DNA of 64,000 nucleotides from Punctularia strigosozonata HHB-11173 SS5 (lineage: Eukaryota > Basidiomycota > Agaricomycetes > Corticiales > Punctulariaceae): assembly GCF_000264995.1 (NCBI RefSeq), contig NW_006767434.1:921570-985569 (forward strand). Reading direction: 5' to 3'. Each line of letters opens with the position of its first letter. The first letter of the stretch is position 1. The position numbers and the translations under genes were made by a program. This document shows positions 35,448 through 47,975 of the stretch, one piece after another. A model generated the notes under the pieces. That model worked only from the letters and a program-made list of their open reading frames with translations, ran no database searches and was not told the origin of the DNA.

Positions 35448-35897
35448 GCACGGCTCTGCGCATGGTGGCGGGAAGCCACTGATATGGTTATTTCGTTCTG
35501 AGTACATGCCAAGTCGCTCGCTGCAACTACCATTATAGCAGAAAGGCTGTATTAACACACCATGTGCATGCGCGCGTATGTTGGTATGTTATGTGGACGC
35601 GGAAGGAGAGGACGAGGTGCATCCGTGCGTGCGGAGCAACCTTTCCCGTTTAACGCACTGACGAGGAGCCGGACTTCGACCAGTGAGCTGAAGACGGCTT
35701 GCCTAGCATACATTACATAGCACTGTATGTACACATGTACCTGGGACTTTTTGATGCCGGTGGTGAGACGGTGTGGTCGGCTTCATCAGCTCACGAAAAC
35801 CGTTGAGCTGCTTGGCACGCTGTCGACTGCACGAGTGGCGTACGTGCAGCGCAGCAACCGGCTGTTCCGCTACCGGGACCTCGTCGGCAATCTACCT
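35448..35897. repeat. First of two identical 450-bp blocks flanking the gap
   Basis: This stretch matches 36389-36838 base for base wherever compared, at a constant offset of 941. It ends exactly where the N run begins. The simplest reading is an unmerged overlap of two contig ends. Confidence 0.9.
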
Positions 35898-36388
35898 NNN
35901 NNNNNNNNNNNNNNNNNNNNNNNNNNNNNNNNNNNNNNNNNNNNNNNNNNNNNNNNNNNNNNNNNNNNNNNNNNNNNNNNNNNNNNNNNNNNNNNNNNNN
36001 NNNNNNNNNNNNNNNNNNNNNNNNNNNNNNNNNNNNNNNNNNNNNNNNNNNNNNNNNNNNNNNNNNNNNNNNNNNNNNNNNNNNNNNNNNNNNNNNNNNN
36101 NNNNNNNNNNNNNNNNNNNNNNNNNNNNNNNNNNNNNNNNNNNNNNNNNNNNNNNNNNNNNNNNNNNNNNNNNNNNNNNNNNNNNNNNNNNNNNNNNNNN
36201 NNNNNNNNNNNNNNNNNNNNNNNNNNNNNNNNNNNNNNNNNNNNNNNNNNNNNNNNNNNNNNNNNNNNNNNNNNNNNNNNNNNNNNNNNNNNNNNNNNNN
36301 NNNNNNNNNNNNNNNNNNNNNNNNNNNNNNNNNNNNNNNNNNNNNNNNNNNNNNNNNNNNNNNNNNNNNNNNNNNNNNNNNNNNNNNN
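35898..36388. other. Assembly gap (run of N)
   Basis: Unknown bases only, 491 positions. Open frames crossing it are meaningless. The identical flanks suggest the gap may not exist in the genome. Confidence 0.98.
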
Positions 36389-36838
36389 GCACGGCTCTGC
36401 GCATGGTGGCGGGAAGCCACTGATATGGTTATTTCGTTCTGAGTACATGCCAAGTCGCTCGCTGCAACTACCATTATAGCAGAAAGGCTGTATTAACACA
36501 CCATGTGCATGCGCGCGTATGTTGGTATGTTATGTGGACGCGGAAGGAGAGGACGAGGTGCATCCGTGCGTGCGGAGCAACCTTTCCCGTTTAACGCACT
36601 GACGAGGAGCCGGACTTCGACCAGTGAGCTGAAGACGGCTTGCCTAGCATACATTACATAGCACTGTATGTACACATGTACCTGGGACTTTTTGATGCCG
36701 GTGGTGAGACGGTGTGGTCGGCTTCATCAGCTCACGAAAACCGTTGAGCTGCTTGGCACGCTGTCGACTGCACGAGTGGCGTACGTGCAGCGCAGCAACC
36801 GGCTGTTCCGCTACCGGGACCTCGTCGGCAATCTACCT
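36389..36838. repeat. Second identical 450-bp block flanking the gap
   Basis: This block begins exactly after the N run and repeats 35448-35897. Its right end continues into a CTAC tetranucleotide run and then the 3' flank of TAP copy 2. Confidence 0.9.
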
Positions 36839-36855
36839 ACCTACCTACCTACCTA
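36590..36855. mobile_element. ~266-bp insertion with a (CTAC)n tail
   Basis: In the right arm the matching sequence reads ...AACCTTTCCCG-CACAAACC without interruption. Here it is split after CCCG (36586-36589) by about 266 bp that end in repeated CTAC, and CCCG reappears at 36856-36859. That is the look of a short non-autonomous retroposon with a 4-bp target duplication. No clear tRNA-type A/B boxes are seen. The family is unknown. The first part of a copy is also seen before the gap (35649-35897), probably the same one. Confidence 0.45.
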
Positions 36856-37088
36856 CCCGCACAAACCATCCGCCTCACGCTAAGTCATCTCGTCACGGCG
36901 CCTTCAGGAATCTCAATTCCTCGGAGGAGATGATAAATATCGCATCGCCTGCTCAGGGATTCGTAATTATACTCGGGCAATATCACCAACGTATATGTGG
37001 AATATAGGCACAAGATAGCCGTAGTCGCGTTCCACTTCAGGTACTCTACATCCTTGTTATGCCGCAGCGTATACGCAAAGAAAAACCG

Positions 37089-39814
37089 TCAATGCAGACG
37101 AGGTACCTCGAACTTGTCGCTAAGCTCCCTCACAGCATCGAGCAACACCCTATCATCGCGATCAAGCATATCTCCAGCCTGCTTGACGTCCGACGATGGG
37201 AACAGCTCATCCTCAATCTCGCATACGGCCCCCGCAGGCGGCAACTTCCCCTCGCGGAAGTAGTCTCGCACGTACTTCGCCGTGCACAGCGACGCGCCAG
37301 CGAGAGAGCAATGCTAATCGAGGGGGGGCGAGATCAGCCTGGACACCTGCCAGAGGTCGACCGGAAACCTACGCCAGCAGAGTTCTGCGTCAGAACGGCG
37401 GCATCTGGGAAGCCCTTCGCCATCTTGTGAGCGCTACGGCTTCCTGTCAATGCTTGTGCTACACAACGATGGACGACAAGAAAACGCACTTCCAGAGAGG
37501 CGTGACGGGGTCGGCGGTGTTGCCAATGAGAAGGATCGGGTAGCTGGTGTTGCCGGCGAAAGGACCTGGTCCGCATCGTCGAGGATCCATCCAATGGGCT
37601 ACATTCCAGTACCGAACTCACCATGGAACTGCTCCTTTGACTGTATCTTCCATCCCCTATAGAGCCCAATGAGAGACAGCGATGGGGATCATCGGGGCCA
37701 GAGAACAAGACCAAAGAGAATACGCACGCGCAATCCAAATGGGCAGACCAGAGCTCCGCAAAGTTCGAGTCGTGCGCCATCTCTTCGTAAAACGCGCGCA
37801 GCTCCTCTAGATCGTGCTCTACCGGCTTCCCGTCGCCGCATGCAATCGCCAGCGTCGTCTCCCGATTCGCGCCCGGCAATCTGGTCGGCAGACTGTCCCG
37901 CGCACAGTCGCACTTGATTGTGGACTCTGGTGCGTGTGCAGCCCACATCGCCGCGCCGTCGCCGCGTTCGAGCGCCGCGAGCGCGGACGCGAGCGAGGGC
38001 GCACTTAGGGGCGTCTTTTGGTAGGGCTTGCGGAGCCAGTCGAAGACGACCTGGCGCGCAAGAGTGTAATCGATGAGGCCGTACTCAGTGTCGTTGAGAG
38101 ACACAGGGATCGGGTTCTTCCGGAGCTCGGCGAAGAGGGCATCAACTCGTGATTTGACGGCTTTCGGGGTTGGCTCATGCAGGGCGCAGGACGTGCTGTT
38201 GGCGCAGGCGGCGTAGAACTGATCGAGTGCCTAGGAGGATGGGGAGGGTGAGTGTGGAAACGAGAAGAGGAATCTGAATATACTGGTTCTGACCTTGTCC
38301 GTGTCGCGGAGGCTGTTGTTCCAGAGCGCTATAACGCAATGATCAGGCTATCCTCGTAGCGTTGGGGTGAATGTCTATGCGTACCCTCCATGTAGTTTTC
38401 GCTGTCACCTATCCCTGTAAAAAGGGTAAGTAAGATTGGAAAAGCGTCTGGTTTACGCCCTGACCGTCCACGATCATGCGATCAATGTTGTCCTGGGAAG
38501 ATTTGATGAAATGAGCACCATCACTCGAACACGGCATTCCGCAAACGTACAGGAAACATGGACGCATAGCTACCGGACGCATAGTCAGCATCTGCGCTTC
38601 AAAGGCAGCAGGGGTCAAGACGAACGTAATCCCCAAGATAGTGCCGTAACTGCACCCCAAACACACGTCAGCCCAGAGGCCTCCCAGTCGCACCCATCAG
38701 CTGCTCACCTGAACCCCCAGTACAGTAACCTCTCTCGCCCGTGTGCCCGCATGATACTGAACATATCCCGCGCGACCATGGGTGTGCTCACGTACTGCGC
38801 TAACTCGCCGATCCGCTTCTCAGCGAGGTCGCCAAAGATCCGCGCGCGGGCGTAGGCTCGTGCGAGGGCCTCGTCAGTGGCATTGAGTGCCGGCCCGCGC
38901 GTGAGTTGCCAGGCGACGCTCGCGCCCTCGTCGTCAAAGACGACAATGCCGGGCGTGGTGCCCCCGATGCCTGCAAAGTGTTGCTCAGTAACTAGGAAAG
39001 GGGGAAGGATAGAGGGGGCGGGCAACGACGAACCTCGGGGGTCAAAACCAATGAGGTCGTAGTCGTCTGAGGACGAAGTGAGCGTCGGGCATGTTGGCGG
39101 CGGCTGCGCGTACCTCCGAGGATCTGTTGGAACTGCTCTCCTGCGCGTTTGATCAGGTCCACGCCAGAACCGCCTGGCCCTCCTGAGAAAGGACACCCGG
39201 GTTCAGCTTACTGTTCCGCACCAGTGGCGACCAAACTGCGGCATACCTGGGTTGAACAGGATGGGTCCGCGATAACCCTCCGCGCCCGGCGCGATCTTTG
39301 ACGGGATCTTCATGAGCGCGATCGCGGCCATCTTCCCGGTTGGGTTTGAATAGTCGAGCGGGACCTACATGGGAGACATCAAGATGAGCCCCTGCTTCGG
39401 GTAGTCGTTGAAGAAGACTCACGGAGAGCCGGGCGCATTCGTAGTTGTCCTCGCAGATGTGCCAAACCAGTTTCGAACTCGGAACAACCTACGGCGTCGT
39501 TCAATATCAGATGAACGTGTTCTCGGGATATCTTACATAGGGCGGTTCAATCTCGTACTCACCGCACCCCAGTCAAACTTGGCCGCTTGCATGATATCCT
39601 CCGAGCATCGCGAACGCGCAGGTGCCGCGCCCAAGTCGACGGGCCATACCTGGCTCAAGTACGCGCCCTTCGTCCACAGTGCAAGTGATACGATGAGCGC
39701 GAGCCCGATCATATGTCGCGAAGTCAGCCAGCGGCGGCGCGGACGGCCAAGTCCTGCGCTCGCGCCGGGCAGCACGTCACTTTGCACGGGCTTTCGGGGA
39801 GTAACAGCGCTCAT
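37089..39814 (-). CDS. TAP-like serine peptidase, copy 2
   Basis: Same exon plan and domain order as copy 1. It has the N-terminal anchor HMIGLALIVSLALWTKG, VPLDYSNP, GPGGSG, DDYDLIGFDPRG, the nucleophile motif split by an intron (YWGF then SYGT), the TAP C-terminal domain with GNTADPVTPLW, and the HCSLAGASLC-YVRDYF end. It differs from copy 1 at many positions in the anchor and middle domain but is very close at the 3' end. Homology with copy 1 continues about 215 bp past the stop (36866-37088 against 32425-32639), so the duplication included the 3' flank. Expected to be a membrane-anchored exopeptidase facing the lumen or exterior (inference). Confidence 0.87.
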
Positions 39815-40086
39815 AGTCGTCGTTTACGGCGGTTCGAAGTGAAGTCCACCATCCCAGTAAGCATTCGCAAAGTGTTGCACACGGTTAATGAGTCAGGCCA
39901 GGTAGGACCAAGACGATGCGCATTGTGGTATATGATCATGATCTCATTCGGACTCGGTGCCGCTGATGCGCGCGAGGGTTTGACCCTTGCCTGTCACACC
40001 CTAAGCCCAAGGTTTTGATAGCCGGTTTGTCAATGAAAACAACAAGTATTTAATGTGTTGTACTATGTCGCTCCGCCGAAAGCTCT
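39815..40086. promoter_or_regulatory. Promoter region of TAP copy 2
   Basis: About 270 bp between the start of copy 2 and the stop of copy 3, head to tail on the minus strand. No clear TATA box is seen. Confidence 0.3.
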
Positions 40087-42765
40087 TCAGTGCAGACGAG
40101 ACACCACGAACTGGTCGGTGAGCCCTCTCATCGCGTTCAGAAGCGCCCTTTCCTCCTCGTTAAGCACGAGGTCCGCTTGCTTGATGTTTGATGAAGCCGG
40201 GAACAGCTCGTCTTCAATCTCACACACCGCGTCCGCCGGCGGCAACTTGCCTTCGCGGAAGTAGTCGCGGACGTACTTCGCCACGCACAGCGACGCTCCT
40301 GCCAGGGAGCAGTGCTAGACGAGAGAGAGAGCATGAACGATACGAGAGCTGCAGGAAAGGCGTGCGAGACCTACACCGGCAGAGTTCTGTGTTAGGACGA
40401 CAGCCCCTGAAAAGCCCGCCGCCATCTTGTGAGCGCTGAAAGCGGCTGTCAGCAGCGAGGTTCGAAGCGGTAGGGATGACACGCACCTCCATAGGGGCGT
40501 GACGGGGTCAGCGGTGTTCCCGATGAGCAAAATCGGGAAGCTGGTGTTGCCAGCGAAAGGACCTAACCCATCGATTGGCGGACATCCTCCAGCGCAGGCA
40601 TGAAGAGGAGCCTACCGTGGAACTGTTCCTTCGATTGTATCTTCCAACCCCTACCAGACGCCGGTGAGCACAGAGGGGACGCCAGTTACGAGCATGAACA
40701 CCTACGCGCAGTCCAGCCTCGGCTCCCAAACCTCCGCGAAGCTCGAGTCCTTCGCCATCTCGTCGTAGAACGCGTGCAGGCCCTCGACATCGGTGTCCAC
40801 CGGCTTCCCATCCCCGCACGCAATCGCATAGAAGGACTCCCAGCTCAGCAGCGCCGCCGCCGGCTTCGTGGGCGAGCAATCGCACTCCAGCTTCAGCTCG
40901 GGCTTGTGGAGAGCCCAAAAGGGGCGGCCGTCGCCCCGCTCCAAGGCAGCGAGCGCGCTTGCGAGCACCGGTGCGCTCATAGGCGCCTTCTGATACGGAC
41001 TGTAGAGCCACCAAAAGACATTTTCGCGCACGAGGGTGTAGTCGACTAGGCCGTAGTCGGTGCTGCCATTGAGCGAGACCGGAATGGGGTTCCGGCGGAG
41101 GCTGGCGAAGATGGCATCGACGCGAGACCGGACAGCGTAGGGCGTAGATTCGTGCAAGGCGCAATCCGTGCTGTTGGCGCAGGCGGCGTAGAAGATATCA
41201 AGCCCCTGTGACGATGGGTCAGTGGGATGGATTTTCGGGCACAACTGGGCTGGACCTTGTCTGTGTCGCGGAGGTTGTTGGACCACAGCGCTTGATCATG
41301 AACGCCGAGTTAGTATATCCTGCATCCGTGAGACTAGAATATATGCTCATTGTCCACGTAATTCTCGCTGTCGACAACGCCTGAAGGACGATCAGTTGGG
41401 TCCGGAGAGGCGGATTCAGGGCTCACCGTCAACGATAATGCGTTCCACGTGGTCCTGTGACGAGAGGTGATGAGCACAACGATGGCGATTAAAGCCTCAA
41501 GCGAACGCACAGGGAACATGGACGCATATCTGCCACAATGTGCAATTAGCGCGCACTCCCGAAGGTACCATACCCGCGGTTTACGCACGTAATCCCCAAG
41601 ACGGTTCCGTAGCTGCTCGGGGAATGCGTGTCAGCCTTGCGAACTAGCGTCCATAGGAGCGGAGGTTCCCCTAACCTAAATCCCCAGTACTGCAGCTTCT
41701 CCCTCCCGTGCGCACGCACGATGCTGAGCATGTCGCGCGCCACCATCGGCGTGCTGACGTACTGCGCAGCCTCCTTCCTGCGTGCCTCGGCGAGGCTGCC
41801 CATGACCTGGGCGCGGGCGTATGCGCGGGCGAGGGCGTCGTCGGTCGCGTTGTACGCGGGCCCGCGCTTGAGCTGCCAGGCGGCGCGTTCCCGCTCGTCG
41901 TTGAAGATTGCGACTGAGGGCTCCGTGAGCCCGACACCTGCAGACGATGAGGTCAGGCAATGAACTCTTGGCATAGGATACAGAGTAGGGGAGCAGACGT
42001 ACCACGAGGGTCGAATCCGATGATATCGTAGTCATCTTGTTTGGTCGTATGGTTAGTGAGGGTGGAGAGTAGGTCATCTCGGATGGTTCACCTCCCAGGA
42101 TCCTTTGGAACAACTCTCCGGCGAGCCTGACGGTGAGCACTCCAGAACCCCCGGGACCACCTTGCGGACAACATCTCAGTACGCAGGTGATGGCATCATC
42201 AACAGCTGGCGCACCTGGATTGAACAAGACTGGACCGCGATAGCTTTCGGAGCTGGGTGCAACTTTGGAGGGAACCTTGATGAGCGCAAGGGAAGCCTTC
42301 TTTCCCGATGGGTTCGAGTAGTCGAGAGGCACCTGGCCAAGGCTACGTCGGAGTCACGTACATATTCATCGCGGCAGGGGACATACAGAGAGCTTCGCAC
42401 ATTCGAACTTCTCCTCGCATGGGTGCCAGACGAGTTTCTCTCTCGGGACAACCTGCACGCAGGAGTTGGAGTAACGCGTAGCATGAAGACGGCTGATCGT
42501 TCCGACTCACCACGTTCCAGTCAAATTCCTCCGTTCCGTCGCGCTGCGAGCACTTCGAGGACGGCTTGTTCCCGTGCGACCAGGTCAAAGCTGGGTATCG
42601 CATCCATGCTAGCGCGAGGGACACCAAGATCGCGACCACGAGTAAGTTGGGCGAGAGACGCGAAACGCGTCGAGTATTAGAGAACTCAGATGTTTGTGCG
42701 TGTTCGCCACCAGGTAAGAGCGAGTGAGCATCCCGGGCATGCTTTTCGCGTATAGGGACGTCCAT
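40087..42765 (-). CDS. TAP-like serine peptidase, copy 3
   Basis: The most divergent of the four, with the same architecture. The start is ATG 42765 (MDVPIREK); the frame opens further upstream only with a TTG. The anchor reads LSPNLLVVAILVSLALAW. Then follow DGTEEFDWNV, KLVWHPCEEKFECAKLS, VPLDYSNPSGKKA, GPGGSG and the nucleophile in GFS-YGTVLG, again split by an intron. LWSNNLRDTDK and the C-terminal domain with GNTADPVTPLW and YVRDYFREGKLPPADAV complete it, ending TDQFVVSRLH. The triad is intact. Divergence and the lack of shared 3' flank suggest it is the oldest duplicate in the cluster. Confidence 0.87.
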
Positions 42766-43438
42766 GGCGAGCAATCGCCAACCTGCATTCTCATACTCCG
42801 ATGATACATATAGGCGCCATCAATCTGCGCACGACTGCGCATATCGGCTCCGCCGCCCACGCGACTACTGTGCAAGACGATCGAAGAGACCGCTGCAATG
42901 TCACCGCCCTCTATCAGGACACATTCAGTAGACTCACCGCGGGTGATCATGGCATTAGTGGATACGCGTTGGTGTGAAGCCCGAGTACCTTCTATGCTTA
43001 CCGCGAGGATGAGACCAACTCCAGCTTTCCCTTCTGAGCGTTACCACACACATCTGAACAATACGATGTGATTTTGGGCCGTTGATAGTCGCCGACACGA
43101 TTGTCATAGGCATAGTATTACAGGCAAGAGAGTACGGTATGGCATCGATTCCACAATCAAGAGCGCCGTCAGCAAGGTAAAGCCCGTCCCTTTGATGTAA
43201 CAAGGTAGGGTGCCGAACGAGCGATGTCAACGCCAACACAGTCCCGAAAGACGGTCGTGCTCATCTCTCTGCACGCAGCAATCATCCGACGATTGATTGT
43301 GGAAGAATCGAAGAGAAAAATGCAGTCGGGCGCGCTCTTTTATAGGTGGCTGACGGACTGCGCACGGACCATGCCGGCATTCCCGCCGTTAGCCGAGTAT
43401 CTCTTTCTAAGTCGTAACACTCGACGACGACGACGGCC
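42766..43438. promoter_or_regulatory. Divergent intergenic region
   Basis: About 670 bp between the starts of TAP copy 3 (-) and the zinc-finger gene (+). A possible TATA-type site (TTTTATAGG, near 43339) lies about 95 bp before the ATG at 43439. Nothing else is seen. Confidence 0.35.
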
Positions 43439-46400
43439 ATGTCTAGCTCGGTGGATGTTCCTCCTTCGCGGCAAGGCCAGGCGATGGACGTCGATGGCGA
43501 CGTTCTCGAGTCTCAGGGCGCTGCCGGTCGGTCAATGCCCGCCGCTGGACCAAGCGATACAAGTGATCCCGCCGCGACCCTGCGTGCTGCCGCTCTTATG
43601 ACTCTCAAGCGCGGCAGGCCAAGAAGAGGATCCTCCGTGGTACCTGCGCCTCCCAGGAGACCTCTCCCTGCTTCCAGCCGTGCGGATATCATTCCTCCTG
43701 ATTCTGTACAGCTTGATTACGGGTCTGACGAAATGATACCTGCCGTGGTGCCTGTCTCGAAACCGGCCCCTGCATCCAAGAACGACAAAGCGGCTCCAAG
43801 TGACGACAAATCCGCCCCCAAGGACGACAAAGATGCCTCCGAAGACGAGGAAGGTCAAATACGAGAAGAGGGCGAGATCAGTGATTCAGAGTCCACTACA
43901 CCCCAGCATCCCTCAAATGTCAAGACACCAGCCCCCAAAAGTACACCTGCAGCCGAAATGCCCTCGCCTACACCTCAGATACCCAGCGTCGACAAATTGT
44001 CCCTAAAACCACATCCTATACGGACTTCTCCTCCCGCCAATCCCTCAACTGGTAGCATCGCCCCTTTGGTTGCCTCTCCGATTTCCATCGCACCGACGAC
44101 TAGATCATCATCATTGGATACTGTTCAGCCCGTTGTGGACGAGAATCACGTCCGGCCTGGTCTCGCAAGTAAGCGCCGACACGCTATCAGTCTATTCGCG
44201 CGTTAACTCAAGATTTCTTCGCAGTGACCCAAGTTCAATACTCGACGGCTCAGGACATCATTCTTGATTTGCTTGGATGGGGCGTTCCACCTGAATATCT
44301 TGTCGATTACGGCCTCAGCCGGGAGGTTATATTCTACGTCTTTACCGATCTTCATCTGCGACTACCTAGCAATTTGGATTGCACTGGCCTCGCGGAATGG
44401 CATCCACCGAATGGACGACTATCGGCGCCTTCAGATATGCTATCGACAAGGGTCCCTCCGCCTCTGCAAGCATCAAGAAGACGCTCTTCCGGACATCCAT
44501 CTTTACCTCCTAAACCCAGCGTCCCTCAAGGGCAGGTAGTAACTCGCACTTCGTCGTCTGGCCTTTCGACTTCGGCGGCTCCGTTTATCCCCAACACTCA
44601 ACCTTCTCCGAACACCCCATTGAGGCCGTCTTCTAGCCTCAACGACATGGAACAACAGCGTCGTCAAGAACTCCTGGCTCGCAAGGCCGCTCTTGCGTCA
44701 AGGAAGTTAAAGGCAGCGGCATCACTTGCGGAGACTAGTTCGCACTCTACGCCCTCGTCTACTGCTTCTTCACCTCGGGCGCCGCCATCAGCCTCTGATA
44801 TCGTCATGAACATGGCCGGCGGAGCCCCGAAGCTTACCTCCGTCGCGTTTGGAGATTCGTTCGCGAGCATGAGCACCAAGGCCGTGCCGGAAGCGACCGT
44901 GGAAGAGCTGCTCAGGGCGGCGCTCGTGCAAGCATCTGGAACGGCATCGGACCCGAATGTGATGGACGTCGACGAGCCGATCCCTGGCTTTGGACAGATC
45001 ACGACAGCATCCGGGTCTGGTTCCACCTCCGCCTCCGCCTCACGCGCGTCACCCCCTCATCACACCGCGGATCGTGCCCCTCGCCCTGGATCAAAGACGT
45101 CAGGGCCACCACCCGCTAGCGGCAGCGCCGCGGCGCCGTTTCGGAGCCCACCACACGACGCGGACGCCACCTCCGCCAACGGCACGCCATCGGCAACGTC
45201 GGCTCACGCCGAGGACGACGGCGCCGCCCCACCGCCGTCCGCGTCTTCGTTCGGAAGCGAGGCCTCGACCGTGCGGCGGGGGACGAAACGACCCGTAGCC
45301 GCGGACTTTGTGGACTTTGATCCCGGCCCCCGCGCGCGCTCGCGGAGCAATCCGCATGGCCAGCCGGACGAGGTGAGCCACGGCCATGGCCAATCCCTGG
45401 CCCGGCTCTCGCGGAAGAACGGAAGCTTTGCGGGCTTGACGGGATCGCGGCGGTGCGTGATCGAGCTCAGCGACGACGAGGGGGACGATGGGCGGGGCGA
45501 TGAGGGCGCGAACGGGCATGGCCAGAGGAACGGGCATGAGGGGGGTGACAACGATGGGCTCGCGAGGAACGGCAGACCGTTCTGGTCGCCGGCGCCTCAT
45601 ATACCGTACGCGAGCGGGGCGGCGACGCCGACGACGAGCATGAGCCCGCGGATGCTGACGCAGAGCCCGGCGGCGCTGTTGGAGAAGGAGCAGGAGATCA
45701 AGCGGATGCGGGAGATGATCGCGCAGAGGGAGATGCTCAGGAAGAAGAAGCTGGCGGTGCGTGCTCAACCGCGCTGCGCTTCGGTGGGGATGGTGGTGTT
45801 GATTTGAAGTCCAGCTTCAGGCGGTTTCTGGGGCGACTACAGGGCCGCCTACGCCGGTGTCGCAGATGCCTGGGCCTACGTCCAATGGCACTACGTTCGC
45901 AGTCACACCGCTCGCCAGGACGCCCGAGGTTACCGCACCGACGACACCCGAACGCAAGGAAGACAGCAACGACGATGTCCACCACGGTTCGATATCTTGA
46001 TCACGCATAGAGGCCGATGCGTGTCTGGCGTGCGCTGACAATCCCCTCCCACAGATGACCCCGAGCATGTGAAGACTGAACTGAAATCGCCTCTGGCGCT
46101 CAAGATGCCTATCGGTTGAATACATCACCGCATACATATGAGACTTTCCACTGACGTCTTCATGGTCTAGGTGCTCTCACCGGCGGTCCGCCGCAGACGA
46201 TTGATCAACAAGGCGAGTGTCTTCTCACGAGTCGGTCTGCCGCCTTGCACGAGTTCCCCCGCTCACGTTCCCCATGGTACCCCGCGTTGTCCATTGCCGT
46301 AACTTCCTTTTGCGTCTCGTTTCGCGTTACTGCTCACCCAGCCTCGATGCCTGATTCTAGAGACGACGCTGCGGCAAGGATCAGTTTAGCGATTTCGTCA

Positions 46401-47497
46401 TAGCTTTTCCTGATTATAGTTCTTTTGTTTCTGCTTCTTTGCATGTACATTGCTCGTTGCCTTTGTCCTTTTTGTTTTTATCTTTCCTTGACTACTGCTT
46501 CTTTCTTGTTTTTCTTTCTACGCTTGTTTCACCTCGGCTGCCCTTGTGCTTTTTGATGAACAGATGGCTGCGGATGTCTCACCCTCAAGTTCGGATCATG
46601 GTTCGCCGGGCGGTTCATATGTGAGCATCTTTCCTATTCTCTTCACCGACGATGGGATGCTTCGGAGGCCGCCCTCCGTCGCTGCTGACCATCCCGCAAT
46701 TACAGGGCCGGGAACCGGGTGGTTCTTCTTCGTCGTCTCCTCCGGCGCCTCGAGACCAGGAACAAGAAGAACCTTTCGGCGACGCTGACGCGCAGCAACT
46801 ACCGGAGCAGCAACGTTATGAGTCTTATCGGTCTTTATTCGAGTCGTATCCTCTTCTGCGTTCACGTCTTGGCGTTGGTTCCAGGAATGAGATGCGACCT
46901 CGGAATGTCCTGCGGCTGGCGTCGACACCCTCCTCATCGGCGATGGCCTGCCCGGATCTGAGGCCGCTCATGCTCGCCTCGCTGCACAAGCGCCTGGCAT
47001 CTGGCCCGAGGGTATGCCAGTTCGAGGTGCCTGGGGGCGGCGAGTGCCGGGACAGCACGTGCGAAGATCTGCACCTCGGCCGAGCCCTGGATGCTGAACC
47101 CAGTGGTGCGCGACATTGCTCTTCCGTACCCGTGTAGCTAAACATGGCTTTTCCCGTTTCTGAACGCTGCCCCCCTACCTTCCTTCCCCCAATTGCCCTC
47201 ATATCCGCCGCCGCGCGTTCGTGTTTATCTCCTCGCTCCTCGCCCCCTCGCCCGGCGCCCCCATCTGCCTTCTCGTGCTTCCTTCTTGTACTTCTTTCCT
47301 CTTTGGTCCTTTCCTCCCTTTCTGCAGATGACGACACGGCGCGGTTCTTGTACGAGTCGCTGCCATTAGCGGCGTCCTCGCGGCCCAGCATGAAGGCAAT
47401 CAAGGTGGCGCTTGAAGAGCTGCGGGCCCGACATGGCCGGGACTTTGAGCGGCGGGTGAGCGATGCATGGTCGCTGATCGCGCCGCCCGGGAGCTAG
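43439..47497 (+). CDS. Red1/ZFC3H1-type putative zinc-finger protein
   Basis: Large multi-exon gene starting at ATG 43439. The N-terminus is disordered and acidic, with EEGQIREEGEISDSE. After an intron (44169-44224) comes a short folded segment (DIILDLLGWGVPPEYLVDYGLSRE), then long Ser/Pro/Ala-rich sequence and a coiled coil (LLEKEQEIKRMREMIAQRE). Near the C-terminus lies a C-x9-C-x4-C-x3-H module (47015-47073: CQFEVPGGGEC...CEDLH), which fits the zf-C3H1 family of fission-yeast Red1 and human ZFC3H1. The tail (DDTARFLYESLP...RRVSDAW) ends at 47497. Known members act with Mtr4 to send nuclear RNAs to the exosome; that role is inferred. Exact splicing between 46.1 and 46.6 kb is unresolved. 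Confidence 0.75.
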
Positions 47498-47975
47498 CAT
47501 GGGGTTGCTTCGAATGTCAAGACGGCCATAGTGCTCATATGGGATGCGGGAGAAGAGCGCCACAGGCGCCGCCGAGACCTGGGGGAGGAGACCGACGGGC
47601 TCTTTCTCGTGTTCCTCGTTCCTTTGTTTACCGCTGCCTGTCGATTGATTGCTGCAAACTTGTTACGTCCTCGTGATCCACATTTGGGCAGAGCAGCCCT
47701 ATTCCGGGCAGTGGCGTGGGTGCGCGTCTCCGGCGATGGATCGGAGTTACGTAAGAACCGCCCTGAGTAATTTTACGTAAGGTTTCTCCTGAAAAGGGCT
47801 GGGGGGGCGGGGGGGCACACCGCCCCCTTCCGGTCTGCCCCCCCTTCCCTTTTCGTCCGCTCTCCCAGTTTGGTCGACCGAACAAGGACGACGCGCTCCT
47901 CGGCAGCCACACACCGCAAAATCGCAGCGCCCCCCGCCCCCTCCCCGCCCTACCCTACCCGCCCGCCGTCGTCGT
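47498..47975. promoter_or_regulatory. Upstream region of the MADS-box gene
   Basis: About 480 bp between tandem plus-strand genes, with C-rich and pyrimidine-rich tracts before the ATG at 47976, typical of basidiomycete leaders. No TATA box is seen. Confidence 0.35.

Larger units (their letters stand above)
30645..35583. repeat. Left arm of a ~4.9-kb inverted duplication
   Basis: This block recurs reversed at 58553-63477. It contains, from outside in, a G-rich minisatellite, an uncharacterised region (31016-31666), the small unknown gene, and TAP-like gene copy 1 with its upstream region. Differences are scattered single substitutions and a few short indels. By eye the identity is high (about 97% in the stretches compared, not calculated). 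Homology ends near GCGCGCGTATGTTG at 35583 on the inner side and near GCGAGCGTC at 30645 on the outer side. Confidence 0.9.

Noticed and set aside
35727-36499. Several open frames of 170-250 codons across the gap
   Set aside because: Most codons are N, so the frames have no meaning.
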